A stretch of 5,224 nucleotides of DNA from Bifidobacteriaceae bacterium (GTDB lineage: Bacteria > Actinomycetota > Actinomycetes > Actinomycetales > WQXJ01), in contig JAISMT010000001.1 in the NCBI GenBank assembly GCA_031276585.1, positions 1 through 5,224 on the forward strand, given 5' to 3'. Every line of letters starts with the position of its first letter. Within the stretch, counting starts at the first letter, position 1. Shown in pieces: positions 1 through 5,224 of the stretch. A program made the position numbers and the translations under genes. The notes under the pieces were generated by a model. That model had not been told where the DNA came from, searched no databases, and saw nothing but the letters and a program-made list of their open reading frames with translations.

Positions 1-389
1 TAGGTCTGATTGAAGGTGCCGTGATCTTACGTTATGTGCGTTCCGCTTTGCTGGAAGCACGTGGTCAAGATTTTGTCCGTACTGCTGCGGCGTTAGGTCT
101 AACCAAGAACCAAGCTCTATTTAGGCGAGGTTTACCAGCAGCGGGCGGTGCCATTCTTTCAGTGATCGCGTTACAAGCGGCTTCGTTGTTGGTGGGCGTG
201 GTGGTAGTAGAAGCATTGTTCGCTCTACCTGGCTTAGGTTCTATGTTGACCACCGACGTGGGCAACCGTGATCTGATCAAAGTTCAGTCTACGGTCTTAG
301 TTTTGGTCGCTTTAGTACTCACCATAGGGCTGGTTCTAGATGTAGCAGCCCGCGCCATCGACCCACGCCAAAGGCGGGCTACCGCATGA
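1..389 (+). CDS. Peptide/nickel-type ABC transporter permease, DppB-like (5' end outside window)
   Basis: This is the C-terminal part of the first membrane subunit of a binding-protein-dependent importer. The frame is open from base 3 with no stop before it, so the GTG at 21 is an internal valine and the true start lies left of the window. Counting from that GTG as residue 1, an EAA-type cytoplasmic loop that couples to the ATPase spans about residues 12-45 (Ala22-Ala-Ala-Leu-Gly26, then Leu38-Pro39). A hydrophobic segment (about 45-68) runs into VEALFALPGLG (63-73), the usual E-x-x-F-x-x-PGLG motif of DppB proteins. A last membrane helix (about 88-110) and the family-typical terminal DPR (114-116) follow. 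The stop overlaps the next permease start in an ATGA. The segment contains no cysteine. Family assignment is firm; the transported solute is unknown. Confidence 0.93.
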   Translation, partial: GLIEGAVILRYVRSALLEARGQDFVRTAAALGLTKNQALFRRGLPAAGGAILSVIALQAASLLVGVVVVEALFALPGLGSMLTTDVGNRDLIKVQSTVLVLVALVLTIGLVLDVAARAIDPRQRRATA

Positions 390-1273
390 AAGCTAAACGT
401 AGGTCCCATTGGGGGGAGTTATTCCGAACTTTGTGGCGCCGTCCGGGCGGTGCCTTCGGTTTGATCACCGTAGCATTCACAATCGCAGTAGCCCTACTTT
501 CTTATTTCTACCTGCCGTATCCACTCCTGGCAGCAAACCCTTCTGAACGTTGGTTAGGTCCAAGCTGGGAGCACCTGTTAGGTACCGATCAAATTGGCCG
601 AGACACTTTATCTTGGCTGATGGCGGGTGCCCGGACCACCGTTACAGTAGTGGCCGCAGCGGTGGCGATAGCCGCCTTAGTTGGTTTTCCGCTAGCCGCA
701 GTAGCGGGTCTAACGCACCCTAAATTGTCGGAACCAGTTGTAGTGTTGATCGATATTTTGGTGGCATTACCTACTCTGTTGATTGCTATGTTGTTAGCGG
801 CGCCCTTCGGTGGTTCCTTGGGAGTAGTGGTATTGGCGGTGGGAATATCTAGCGGTATTAATATCGCGCGCGTTACCCGGCCCGAAATACACAAAGTAGC
901 GACGGCAGACTTCATACTTGCTTCTCGGGCAGCCGGGGCGGGGGCCGCCCGGAGGTTAGTGACTCATATCTTGCCCAACGTAGGACCTATCGCCTTAGTG
1001 CAACTTTCTTACGTTGCCGCAGTATCCATTTTGGCCGAGGCCGGGTTGACTTACTTGGGTTACGGTGCACCCGCTTCAACGCCTTCTTGGGGCCGGTCAT
1101 TGGCTTCTTCCCAGTCCTATATTCAGGTGGCTCCCGGCAGCGTGATTTGGCCGGGGTTAGCTATTGCCGTAGTAGTCCTCGCTTTGACCCTCTTGGGAGA
1201 CGCCCTCCGGGAAGCCGCTGATCCCCGGCTACGGCGCGAACAACCAGCTCAGGTGGTGGAACATGCTGCTTGA
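386..1273 (+). CDS. Peptide/nickel-type ABC transporter permease, DppC-like
   Basis: Second membrane subunit, 295 residues, the usual length for DppC/OppC/NikC. A short basic N-terminus precedes the first helix (about 23-43). Next comes the family hallmark LLGTDQIGRDTLSWLMAGAR (64-83), then helices at roughly 86-108, 117-138, 144-161, 201-222 and 250-271. The EAA coupling loop spans about 167-198, with Ala182-Ala-Gly184 and Ile195-Leu-Pro197 in the expected places. The LTYLGYG (221-227) and GDALREAADPRL (271-282) motifs also match the family. The start is the ATG of an ATGA overlap with the preceding stop; upstream AAAGG (370-374) is rather far away, so translation probably depends on coupling. 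The protein has no cysteine and only two internal methionines. It should pair with the upstream permease to form the pore; substrate unknown. Confidence 0.95.
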   Translation: MKAKRRSHWGELFRTLWRRPGGAFGLITVAFTIAVALLSYFYLPYPLLAANPSERWLGPSWEHLLGTDQIGRDTLSWLMAGARTTVTVVAAAVAIAALVGFPLAAVAGLTHPKLSEPVVVLIDILVALPTLLIAMLLAAPFGGSLGVVVLAVGISSGINIARVTRPEIHKVATADFILASRAAGAGAARRLVTHILPNVGPIALVQLSYVAAVSILAEAGLTYLGYGAPASTPSWGRSLASSQSYIQVAPGSVIWPGLAIAVVVLALTLLGDALREAADPRLRREQPAQVVEHAA

Positions 1274-2081
1274 AGTAAACCAGTTAACTGTGCAATTAGG
1301 CGGGCGCCGGGTGGTGGATAGCCTTTCTTTTGAATTAGATCAAGGGGAACGTCTAGCTTTAATCGGCGAATCCGGTTCTGGTAAATCCCTCACTTTGGCA
1401 GCAATTCTGGGTTTGACCCCACCTGGAGCTTTGGTTACTGGTTCAGTGCGTCTGGCGGGACAAGAAATTCTGGGTCTACCCGAACGGCAACTGGCCACTT
1501 TGCGCGGTAAAACCGTAGGTGCAGTGTTTCAAGATCCGTTGACGGCACTAGACCCAATTAGAACCGTAGGCCGGCAGCTAACCGATTCCCTGCGTAACCA
1601 TTACCGGTTGAACAAAACCGAACTGAAGCGTCGGGCTTTGGAAATGCTGCGCCAGGTCCAATTGTTGGAACCCGAAACCTTCTTACGCCGCTACCCCCAT
1701 CAACTGTCCGGCGGTCAACGCCAACGGGTGGCTTTGGCTCAAGCTTTGATTTCCTCCCCTCGCCTAATCTTGGCGGACGAGCCGACCACTTCTTTAGATG
1801 TCTCAGTGCAAGCAGGTGTGTTAGATCTGTTGGCCCGTTTGGTTCAAAATCTAGGTTCAGCTCAGCTGTTTGTTACCCATGACATATCGTTGCTGCCTTT
1901 AGTAGCAGACCGGGCCATAGTGATGTCCCAAGGCCAGGCCGTAGAGAAAGCCAACCTAGAGACGCTGCTACAGCAACCAAGCCATGCCGTAACCCAGGAT
2001 CTAATCAAAGCCGCCCGAGCTACTGCTTGGACCCAGCCGGACCCTTCAGCACCAACTGTGGAAACAGGAGCGGCGGTATGA
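1263..2081 (+). CDS. ABC transporter ATPase, DppD/NikD-like
   Basis: First cytoplasmic ATPase, 272 residues. All catalytic motifs are intact: Walker A GESGSGKS (35-42), Q-loop Gln90 in FQDP, signature LSGGQ (148-152), Walker B LILADEP (168-174) with catalytic Glu173, D-loop SLD (177-179) and switch His206 in THD. The C-terminus stops soon after a PSHAVTQDLI stretch, equivalent to the HPYT region of the family, and ends in a Pro/Thr-rich tail. It lacks the cysteine cluster found at the C-terminus of many DppD/OppD proteins and contains no cysteine at all, so in size it is more like NikD. The ATG lies inside the end of the permease gene (11-nt overlap), with AGGTGG at 1251-1256 six bases upstream as a plausible ribosome binding site. 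It should form a heterodimer with the next gene product. Confident in family, not in substrate. Confidence 0.96.
   Translation: MLLEVNQLTVQLGGRRVVDSLSFELDQGERLALIGESGSGKSLTLAAILGLTPPGALVTGSVRLAGQEILGLPERQLATLRGKTVGAVFQDPLTALDPIRTVGRQLTDSLRNHYRLNKTELKRRALEMLRQVQLLEPETFLRRYPHQLSGGQRQRVALAQALISSPRLILADEPTTSLDVSVQAGVLDLLARLVQNLGSAQLFVTHDISLLPLVADRAIVMSQGQAVEKANLETLLQQPSHAVTQDLIKAARATAWTQPDPSAPTVETGAAV
2066..2070 (+). promoter_or_regulatory. Ribosome binding site deciding the start of the second ATPase
   Basis: AGGAG with a 7-nt spacer to the ATG at 2078. It lies inside the coding region of the first ATPase and supports 2078 over the upstream in-frame ATG at 2027. Confidence 0.8.
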
Positions 2082-2944
2082 GCCAGTATCTGATTGAAGC
2101 GACCGGTTTAACACGGAACTACAAACTGCCCCGGAGCGTTACGGCCCCGGTGAATCCGGCTGATCCCCGCCCGGCCTGGTTTTCTAAACTATGGGGGGCG
2201 CCATCGATCAAACGAGCAGTAGCGGATGTCTCTATCGCCATTCCGGAAGGTCAAATCAGCGCCATTATCGGCGAATCCGGTTCCGGAAAATCCACCCTAA
2301 TACGTCTGTTGTTAGGCCTAGAACGCCCCGACGCTGGAGAGATACGTTTCGCTGGCCGCACCGTGGTAGCGGGTGGGTCAGCGGCCAGTACGCGCTGGCT
2401 ACGCCGCTTGACCGGGATTGTGCTGCAAGATCCCTTTGCTTCGCTGGATCCACGTTGGCCAGTGGGGCGCATCGTAGCGGAACCACTGCGAGCCTTGCAT
2501 TTGCAAGTAGATCAGCGTGCGGAAGTGGACCGGGTACTCAGCCTGGTGGGTTTACACCACTGGCGGGCTGACCAATACCCGCATGAGTTGTCTGGTGGTC
2601 AGCGCCAGCGGGTAGCCCTGGCCCGCGCTATAGTGCACCGGCCTCGCCTGCTGATAGGAGATGAACCTCTTTCCGCCCTAGACGTGACCATCCGGGCCCA
2701 AATCTTGGATCTATTGGCGGGTTTAGCCCACAACGAAGGCTTAGATATAGCCCTGGTTTCACACGATATTGGGCTAGTGCAAAATCTAGCCAACGCAGTT
2801 TGGGTGATGCATGAGGGGCAAATAGTGGAACAGGGACCGGCCCGGCAAGTGCTGGTTGATCCGCAACACCCGTACACCAGAAGCTTGGTGGCTGCTACTC
2901 CTCGTTTGGATGCCTTCCAACCGTCAACCGCGAGTAATTCTTGA
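2078..2944 (+). CDS. ABC transporter ATPase, DppF/NikE-like
   Basis: Second ATPase, 288 residues from the chosen start. Walker A GESGSGKS is at 65-72, Q-loop Gln117 in LQDP, signature LSGGQ at 171-175, Walker B LLIGDEP at 191-197 with Glu196, D-loop ALD at 200-202 and switch His229. The C-terminal DPQHPYTRSLVAATP (261-275) is the classic start of the oligopeptide-transporter extension, but the protein ends 13 residues later and has no Cys cluster. Between the first and second beta strands sits a Pro-rich insert (about 18-44, with LPRSVTAPVNPADPRP) where such proteins often carry a variable insert. The frame extends 51 nt further up to an ATG at 2027, but the ATG at 2078 is preferred: it forms an ATGA overlap with the previous stop, has AGGAG seven bases upstream, and gives the normal N-terminus. 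Both ATP sites of the heterodimer look competent. Confidence 0.96.
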   Translation: MSQYLIEATGLTRNYKLPRSVTAPVNPADPRPAWFSKLWGAPSIKRAVADVSIAIPEGQISAIIGESGSGKSTLIRLLLGLERPDAGEIRFAGRTVVAGGSAASTRWLRRLTGIVLQDPFASLDPRWPVGRIVAEPLRALHLQVDQRAEVDRVLSLVGLHHWRADQYPHELSGGQRQRVALARAIVHRPRLLIGDEPLSALDVTIRAQILDLLAGLAHNEGLDIALVSHDIGLVQNLANAVWVMHEGQIVEQGPARQVLVDPQHPYTRSLVAATPRLDAFQPSTASNS

Positions 2945-2986
2945 ACATTTGTCACTGATTTGATCAACTACTGAAAGGAAAACATC
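2945..2986 (+). promoter_or_regulatory. Only intergenic gap in the operon; ribosome binding site for the CMD gene
   Basis: This 42-nt spacer is the one place in the operon where genes do not overlap. It carries GAAAGGA (2973-2979), a good Shine-Dalgarno sequence with a 7-nt spacer to the ATG at 2987. It also contains the 8-bp palindrome TTGATCAA (2960-2967). I see no convincing -35/-10 pair and no terminator hairpin, so the operon most likely reads through here, with the CMD gene initiating translation independently of the transporter genes. Confidence 0.7.
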
Positions 2987-3589
2987 ATGGCCCATGTGCC
3001 ACTAGTCACCCGTGAAGAACTGGACCCTGAAGGCCAAGCCGCTTGGGATGCTGAGATAGAACGTTCCGGCGCAGATCCCACCCATATGAAACGAGCCCTA
3101 CTGAACCATTTACCCAGCTATCAGGCCCTGATGAACTGGTATCCACTTTATGCTGAAGTGGAGCGGTTAGTGAGTGCGCGTGGAGCGGTGGTGTATTCCT
3201 TCGCCATCTCCACTCAGAACGAATGCCTACTATGCACCACCTATTTCCGCCGAGCTTTGCTCAGTCGAGGTGAAGACATCAACGGCCGTGACCTGAATGC
3301 CGAGGAACAAGATTTGGCAGAATTTGGCCGCTCGGTAGCCCGGGACCACCGCTCTGATCCGGAATTGGTGGCCCGTCTGGTTGAACGTTACGGTCATGAA
3401 GGTCTAGTGGCTTTAATCGGGTTTGGCGTTTTTATGATTGGTAACAACATTGTCAACTCCTTCTTGAATGTAGAACTGGATCCCGGACTGGTGGAATTAG
3501 CTGACCAGCTGGCGGCTCAGGCAGCGGCCGAACTAGCGGCTCAGGACCACTCCCAGGGTTCGGGTAATTCAACGGGAGGTAGTAAGTGA
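2987..3589 (+). CDS. Carboxymuconolactone decarboxylase / AhpD-like fold protein, atypical active site
   Basis: A 200-residue soluble protein, with no signal peptide. The assignment rests on the central helix pair containing NECLLC (78-83), matching the N-x-C-x-x-C core of the AhpD/CMD superfamily, followed by a helix and RGED (94-97). Then comes LNAEEQDLAEFGRSVARD (103-120), the counterpart of the L-T-x-E-E-x-x-L-x-x-F-A segment of peroxidase-related CMD proteins, and a last helix with MIGNNIVNSFLNVELD (150-165). Cys80 and Cys83 are the only cysteines, fitting a redox pair. However, the His four residues after the second Cys in AhpD (CxxCxxxH) is Phe87 here, and I see no obvious proton-relay Glu about 12 residues before Cys80. 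Peroxidase activity is therefore doubtful. The C-terminus (about 172-200) is an Ala/Gln-rich helix ending in a Gly/Ser-rich tail. The stop overlaps the aminotransferase start, so the two are probably made together. Function unknown. Confidence 0.8.
   Translation: MAHVPLVTREELDPEGQAAWDAEIERSGADPTHMKRALLNHLPSYQALMNWYPLYAEVERLVSARGAVVYSFAISTQNECLLCTTYFRRALLSRGEDINGRDLNAEEQDLAEFGRSVARDHRSDPELVARLVERYGHEGLVALIGFGVFMIGNNIVNSFLNVELDPGLVELADQLAAQAAAELAAQDHSQGSGNSTGGSK
3512..3545 (+). repeat. Short direct repeat in the CMD gene tail
   Basis: The 10-mer GCGGCTCAGG occurs at 3512-3521 and 3536-3545, 24 nt apart in the same frame, encoding LAAQ at residues 175-178 and 183-186. It gives an Ala/Gln-rich helix with an eight-residue period. 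This is probably low-complexity coding sequence rather than a functional DNA repeat. Confidence 0.5.
3574..3579 (+). promoter_or_regulatory. Ribosome binding site for the GTG-initiated aminotransferase
   Basis: GGGAGG with a 6-nt spacer to the GTG at 3586. Together with the GTGA overlap with the CMD stop, it makes the GTG start convincing. No in-frame ATG exists anywhere downstream, so the strong site is what defines this start. Confidence 0.8.
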
Positions 3590-5004
3590 GTTCACTGGAC
3601 CACCCGCCCGTAATAGTTCTCCCTTCCTCGGGCCAAACCCCATTGGGTACCGACCGGACCCAGGCAGCGGCCGCACATCTTTGGGGGCACTTCACTGATC
3701 AGGGTAAATGGTCTTGCGGACAGGTGCCTACTGTGGTGCGGGGGGAAGGAGCTTACTTTTACGATTCGGCCGGCCGGAAAATATTTGACGGTTTATCGGG
3801 GTTATTTGTGGTGCAGGCAGGTCACGGACGTACCGAATTGGCCGATGCCGCCGCCCGGCAAGCCCGAGAGTTAGCCTTTTTTCCGGTGTGGGGTTATGCC
3901 CACCCGCCAGCAATCGATTTGGCGGAACGGCTTGCTACTTTGGCGCCGGGGCCTTTGAACCATGTGTTTTTTACGAGTGGCGGGGGCGAAGGCGTGGAGA
4001 CCGCTTGGAAGTTAGCCAAAGCCTATTGGTCGCTGCGTGGAAAACCTGATAAACGGAAGGTTATTTCACGGGCGGGGTCTTATCACGGCACTACCCATGG
4101 GGCTTTGTCTTTGACTCGCATTGCACCTTATTCTGAACCGTTTGTACCGCTCGTGGAAGGGGCTTCCGCTGCCCCCAACACCAATTTCTACCGCTCCGAT
4201 CCCCAGTTTTGGGATGATGAAGTGGCTTTTGGAGCCTGGGCCGCCCAAGGTGTGGAAGATGCTATCTTGAGCGCCGGTCCGGACCAGGTGGCTGCCGTAT
4301 TTATAGAGCCGGTACAGAACTCAGGTGGCTGTTTCACCGCACCTCCGAACTACTATCAAGAGTTACAACGCATCTGTCGGCAATATCAGGTGCTGTTGGT
4401 TTCCGACGAGGTCATTTGTGCTTACGGCAGGGTAGGCGGTTATTTTGCCTACCCGGATTTGGGATACACGCCCGATATTGTGGTCTCGGCTAAAGGACTC
4501 ACTTCAGGGTATGTACCACTAGGAGCGGTGTTGGCCTCTGACGAGGTGTTTGAACCGTTCTCCGGCTTGGAGCATTCTTTCAAGCACGGGTTCACTTTTG
4601 GTGGACATCCAGTGGCGGCTGCGGTGGCTTTAGCTAATTTGGATTTGTTTGAACAAGAAGGTTTAGTGGACCGGGTACGGCGCTATTCGCCTGATTTTAG
4701 GGCTTCTTTAGAGTCGCTTAAAGAGATACCGATTGTGGGCGACGTACGTGGTGCAGGCTACTTCTTTGGCATTGAGCTGACTCAAAACCAAAGCACTCGG
4801 GAAAGGTTCAGTGAGGCTGATGCAGATCGCATTCGAGCCTATTTGAATCCAGCCCTCTACCAAGCAGGTTTATATGCCCGGGCGGATGATCGCGGTGATG
4901 TGGTTCTGCAATTGGCTCCGCCCTTAACCAGTGGGCCGGATGAGTTCGAGTTGATCACTCAAATTCTGCGAGGAGTCTTGGCTGACGTGGCCGCCGGGCT
5001 GTGA
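3586..5004 (+). CDS. PLP-dependent class III aminotransferase (omega-transaminase family)
   Basis: A 472-residue fold-type I aminotransferase that should move an amino group from an amine or amino acid to a keto acid using pyridoxal phosphate. The family core begins at HLWGHF (31-36) after a ~30-residue extension. Visible landmarks are GLSGLFVVQAGHGR (69-82), FFTSGGGEGVETAWKLAK (128-145, phosphate-binding loop), YHGTTHGALSLT (166-177, aromatic residue stacking on PLP), IEPVQNSGG (240-248) and LLVSDEVICAYGR (270-282) with Asp274 for the pyridine nitrogen. Next are the Schiff-base Lys303 in SAKGLTSGY, HGFTFGGHP (334-342) with Thr337, and the C-terminal LAPPL. From memory it resembles a conserved Streptomyces aminotransferase family of unproven substrate; taurine-, beta-alanine- and putrescine-type enzymes share this fold. 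Initiation is at GTG, overlapping the CMD stop. There is no internal methionine. Family is certain; substrate is not. Confidence 0.95.
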   Translation: MSSLDHPPVIVLPSSGQTPLGTDRTQAAAAHLWGHFTDQGKWSCGQVPTVVRGEGAYFYDSAGRKIFDGLSGLFVVQAGHGRTELADAAARQARELAFFPVWGYAHPPAIDLAERLATLAPGPLNHVFFTSGGGEGVETAWKLAKAYWSLRGKPDKRKVISRAGSYHGTTHGALSLTRIAPYSEPFVPLVEGASAAPNTNFYRSDPQFWDDEVAFGAWAAQGVEDAILSAGPDQVAAVFIEPVQNSGGCFTAPPNYYQELQRICRQYQVLLVSDEVICAYGRVGGYFAYPDLGYTPDIVVSAKGLTSGYVPLGAVLASDEVFEPFSGLEHSFKHGFTFGGHPVAAAVALANLDLFEQEGLVDRVRRYSPDFRASLESLKEIPIVGDVRGAGYFFGIELTQNQSTRERFSEADADRIRAYLNPALYQAGLYARADDRGDVVLQLAPPLTSGPDEFELITQILRGVLADVAAGL

Positions 5005-5019
5005 AGCCATCCCCTGGCA

Positions 5020-5059
5020 AATACCGGCTGCGGTAATCGTGTTGTCCGCAGCCGGTATT
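5020..5059 (+). terminator. Probable transcription terminator hairpin after the operon
   Basis: Perfect 14-bp inverted repeat: AATACCGGCTGCGG (5020-5033) pairs with CCGCAGCCGGTATT (5046-5059) around a 12-nt loop. It begins 15 nt after the aminotransferase stop, just where an operon terminator is expected. No run of T follows (the next bases are ACGGTCTCC), so it is not a textbook intrinsic terminator. Hairpins without a U-tract are often proposed as terminators in actinobacteria. It could alternatively be a 3'-end stabilising stem-loop. Confidence 0.7.
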
Positions 5060-5224
5060 ACGGTCTCCACGGATGCGGCAGCGTAAAACCGGGCTGAACA
5101 GCTATTACACCAACCTGATGCCGCCACTGCGGTTCCACCAGAATTCTTTGATCAGCTAATGGCCGCTCTAGAGGCACCCGGCCAGATCAATAAAAGTTTG
5201 GTGGATACAAAGTAGCAAGTTGGA
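5060..5224. other. Non-coding end of window, no supported gene; possible gene-tail remnant
   Basis: About 165 nt after the hairpin. No RNA gene, convincing promoter or complete gene is visible. The + frame from 5087 to the TAG at 5213-5215 encodes a protein-like stretch of 42 residues (including PPEFFDQLMAALEAP), but it is preceded in frame by TAA at 5084-5086 and has no start codon until ATG 5159. It may be the decayed 3' end of a gene or chance. A short + frame from ATG 5073 to TAA 5157 (28 codons) has no ribosome binding site and is not called. No minus-strand frame looks coding. Confidence 0.35.

Noticed and set aside
21..389. Complete 122-residue protein starting at GTG 21
   Set aside because: The frame is open to the left edge and the sequence begins inside a DppB-type domain; it is a truncated gene, not a small protein.
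589..915. Minus-strand 108-codon open frame inside the DppC-like gene
   Set aside because: It is a mirror of the permease coding frame, low-complexity Ala/Thr-rich, with no independent support.
2027..2077. Upstream start for the second ATPase at ATG 2027
   Set aside because: It would overlap the first ATPase by 55 nt, has no good ribosome binding site, and adds 17 residues unlike the family N-terminus; ATG 2078 has AGGAG and an ATGA overlap.
1362..2293. Near-identical DNA around the two Walker A motifs (1362-1388 and 2267-2293, 16 identical bases in a row)
   Set aside because: It reflects the same conserved GESGSGKS motif in paralogous ATPases, not a recombination repeat; flanking DNA diverges at once.
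3518..3673. 13-base match CAGGCAGCGGCCG at 3518-3530 and 3661-3673
   Set aside because: Both copies lie in Ala-rich coding sequence and the match ends immediately on each side; most likely composition.
4924..5127. Minus-strand open frame of 67 codons across the aminotransferase end and the hairpin
   Set aside because: It runs antisense to a certain gene and through the inverted repeat, has no ribosome binding site, and its translation has no recognisable motif.
2959..5154. TTTGATCA shared by the 2945-2986 gap (2959-2966) and the end region (5147-5154), possible operator
   Set aside because: Eight bases only, with no larger palindrome around the second copy and no regulator gene in the window; not enough to call a binding site.

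Overview
The window is one strand-consistent block: all six protein genes lie on the + strand and are packed end to end from the left edge to about base 5004. The first four encode the inner-membrane and ATPase parts of a Dpp/Opp/Nik-type (peptide/nickel family) ABC importer. The fifth is an AhpD-like carboxymuconolactone decarboxylase (CMD) fold protein. The sixth is a PLP-dependent class III aminotransferase.

Layout: bases 1-389 are the 3' part of a DppB-type permease cut by the window edge; 386-1273 a complete DppC-type permease; 1263-2081 the first ATPase (DppD-like); 2078-2944 the second ATPase (DppF-like); a 42-nt gap with a clear ribosome binding site; 2987-3589 the CMD protein; 3586-5004 the aminotransferase. 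Three junctions are 4-nt ATGA/GTGA overlaps and one is an 11-nt overlap, so this is almost certainly one operon with translational coupling. A perfect 14-bp inverted repeat at 5020-5059, 15 nt after the last stop, probably ends it. The final ~165 nt hold no gene I can support; one frame reads like a gene tail but has no start.

Organism: probably a mid-GC actinobacterium (Actinomycetota). The aminotransferase resembles, from memory, a conserved Streptomyces family of uncharacterised class III aminotransferases. Codon use is mixed (many TTA, TTG and CTA leucine codons beside GC-rich codons), unlike high-GC Streptomyces and more like Actinomycetaceae-type genera. This is inference; no rRNA or other marker gene is present.

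Working together: the importer, with a binding protein and the rest of the first permease presumably encoded to the left, would bring in a small peptide or other amine-bearing solute, and the aminotransferase would act on an amine made available by that uptake. The role of the CMD protein is unclear: it keeps a CxxC pair but has Phe where the AhpD active-site His should be. The substrate cannot be read from the sequence. No mobile element, CRISPR array, RNA gene or clear promoter was found; the operon promoter must lie left of the window.
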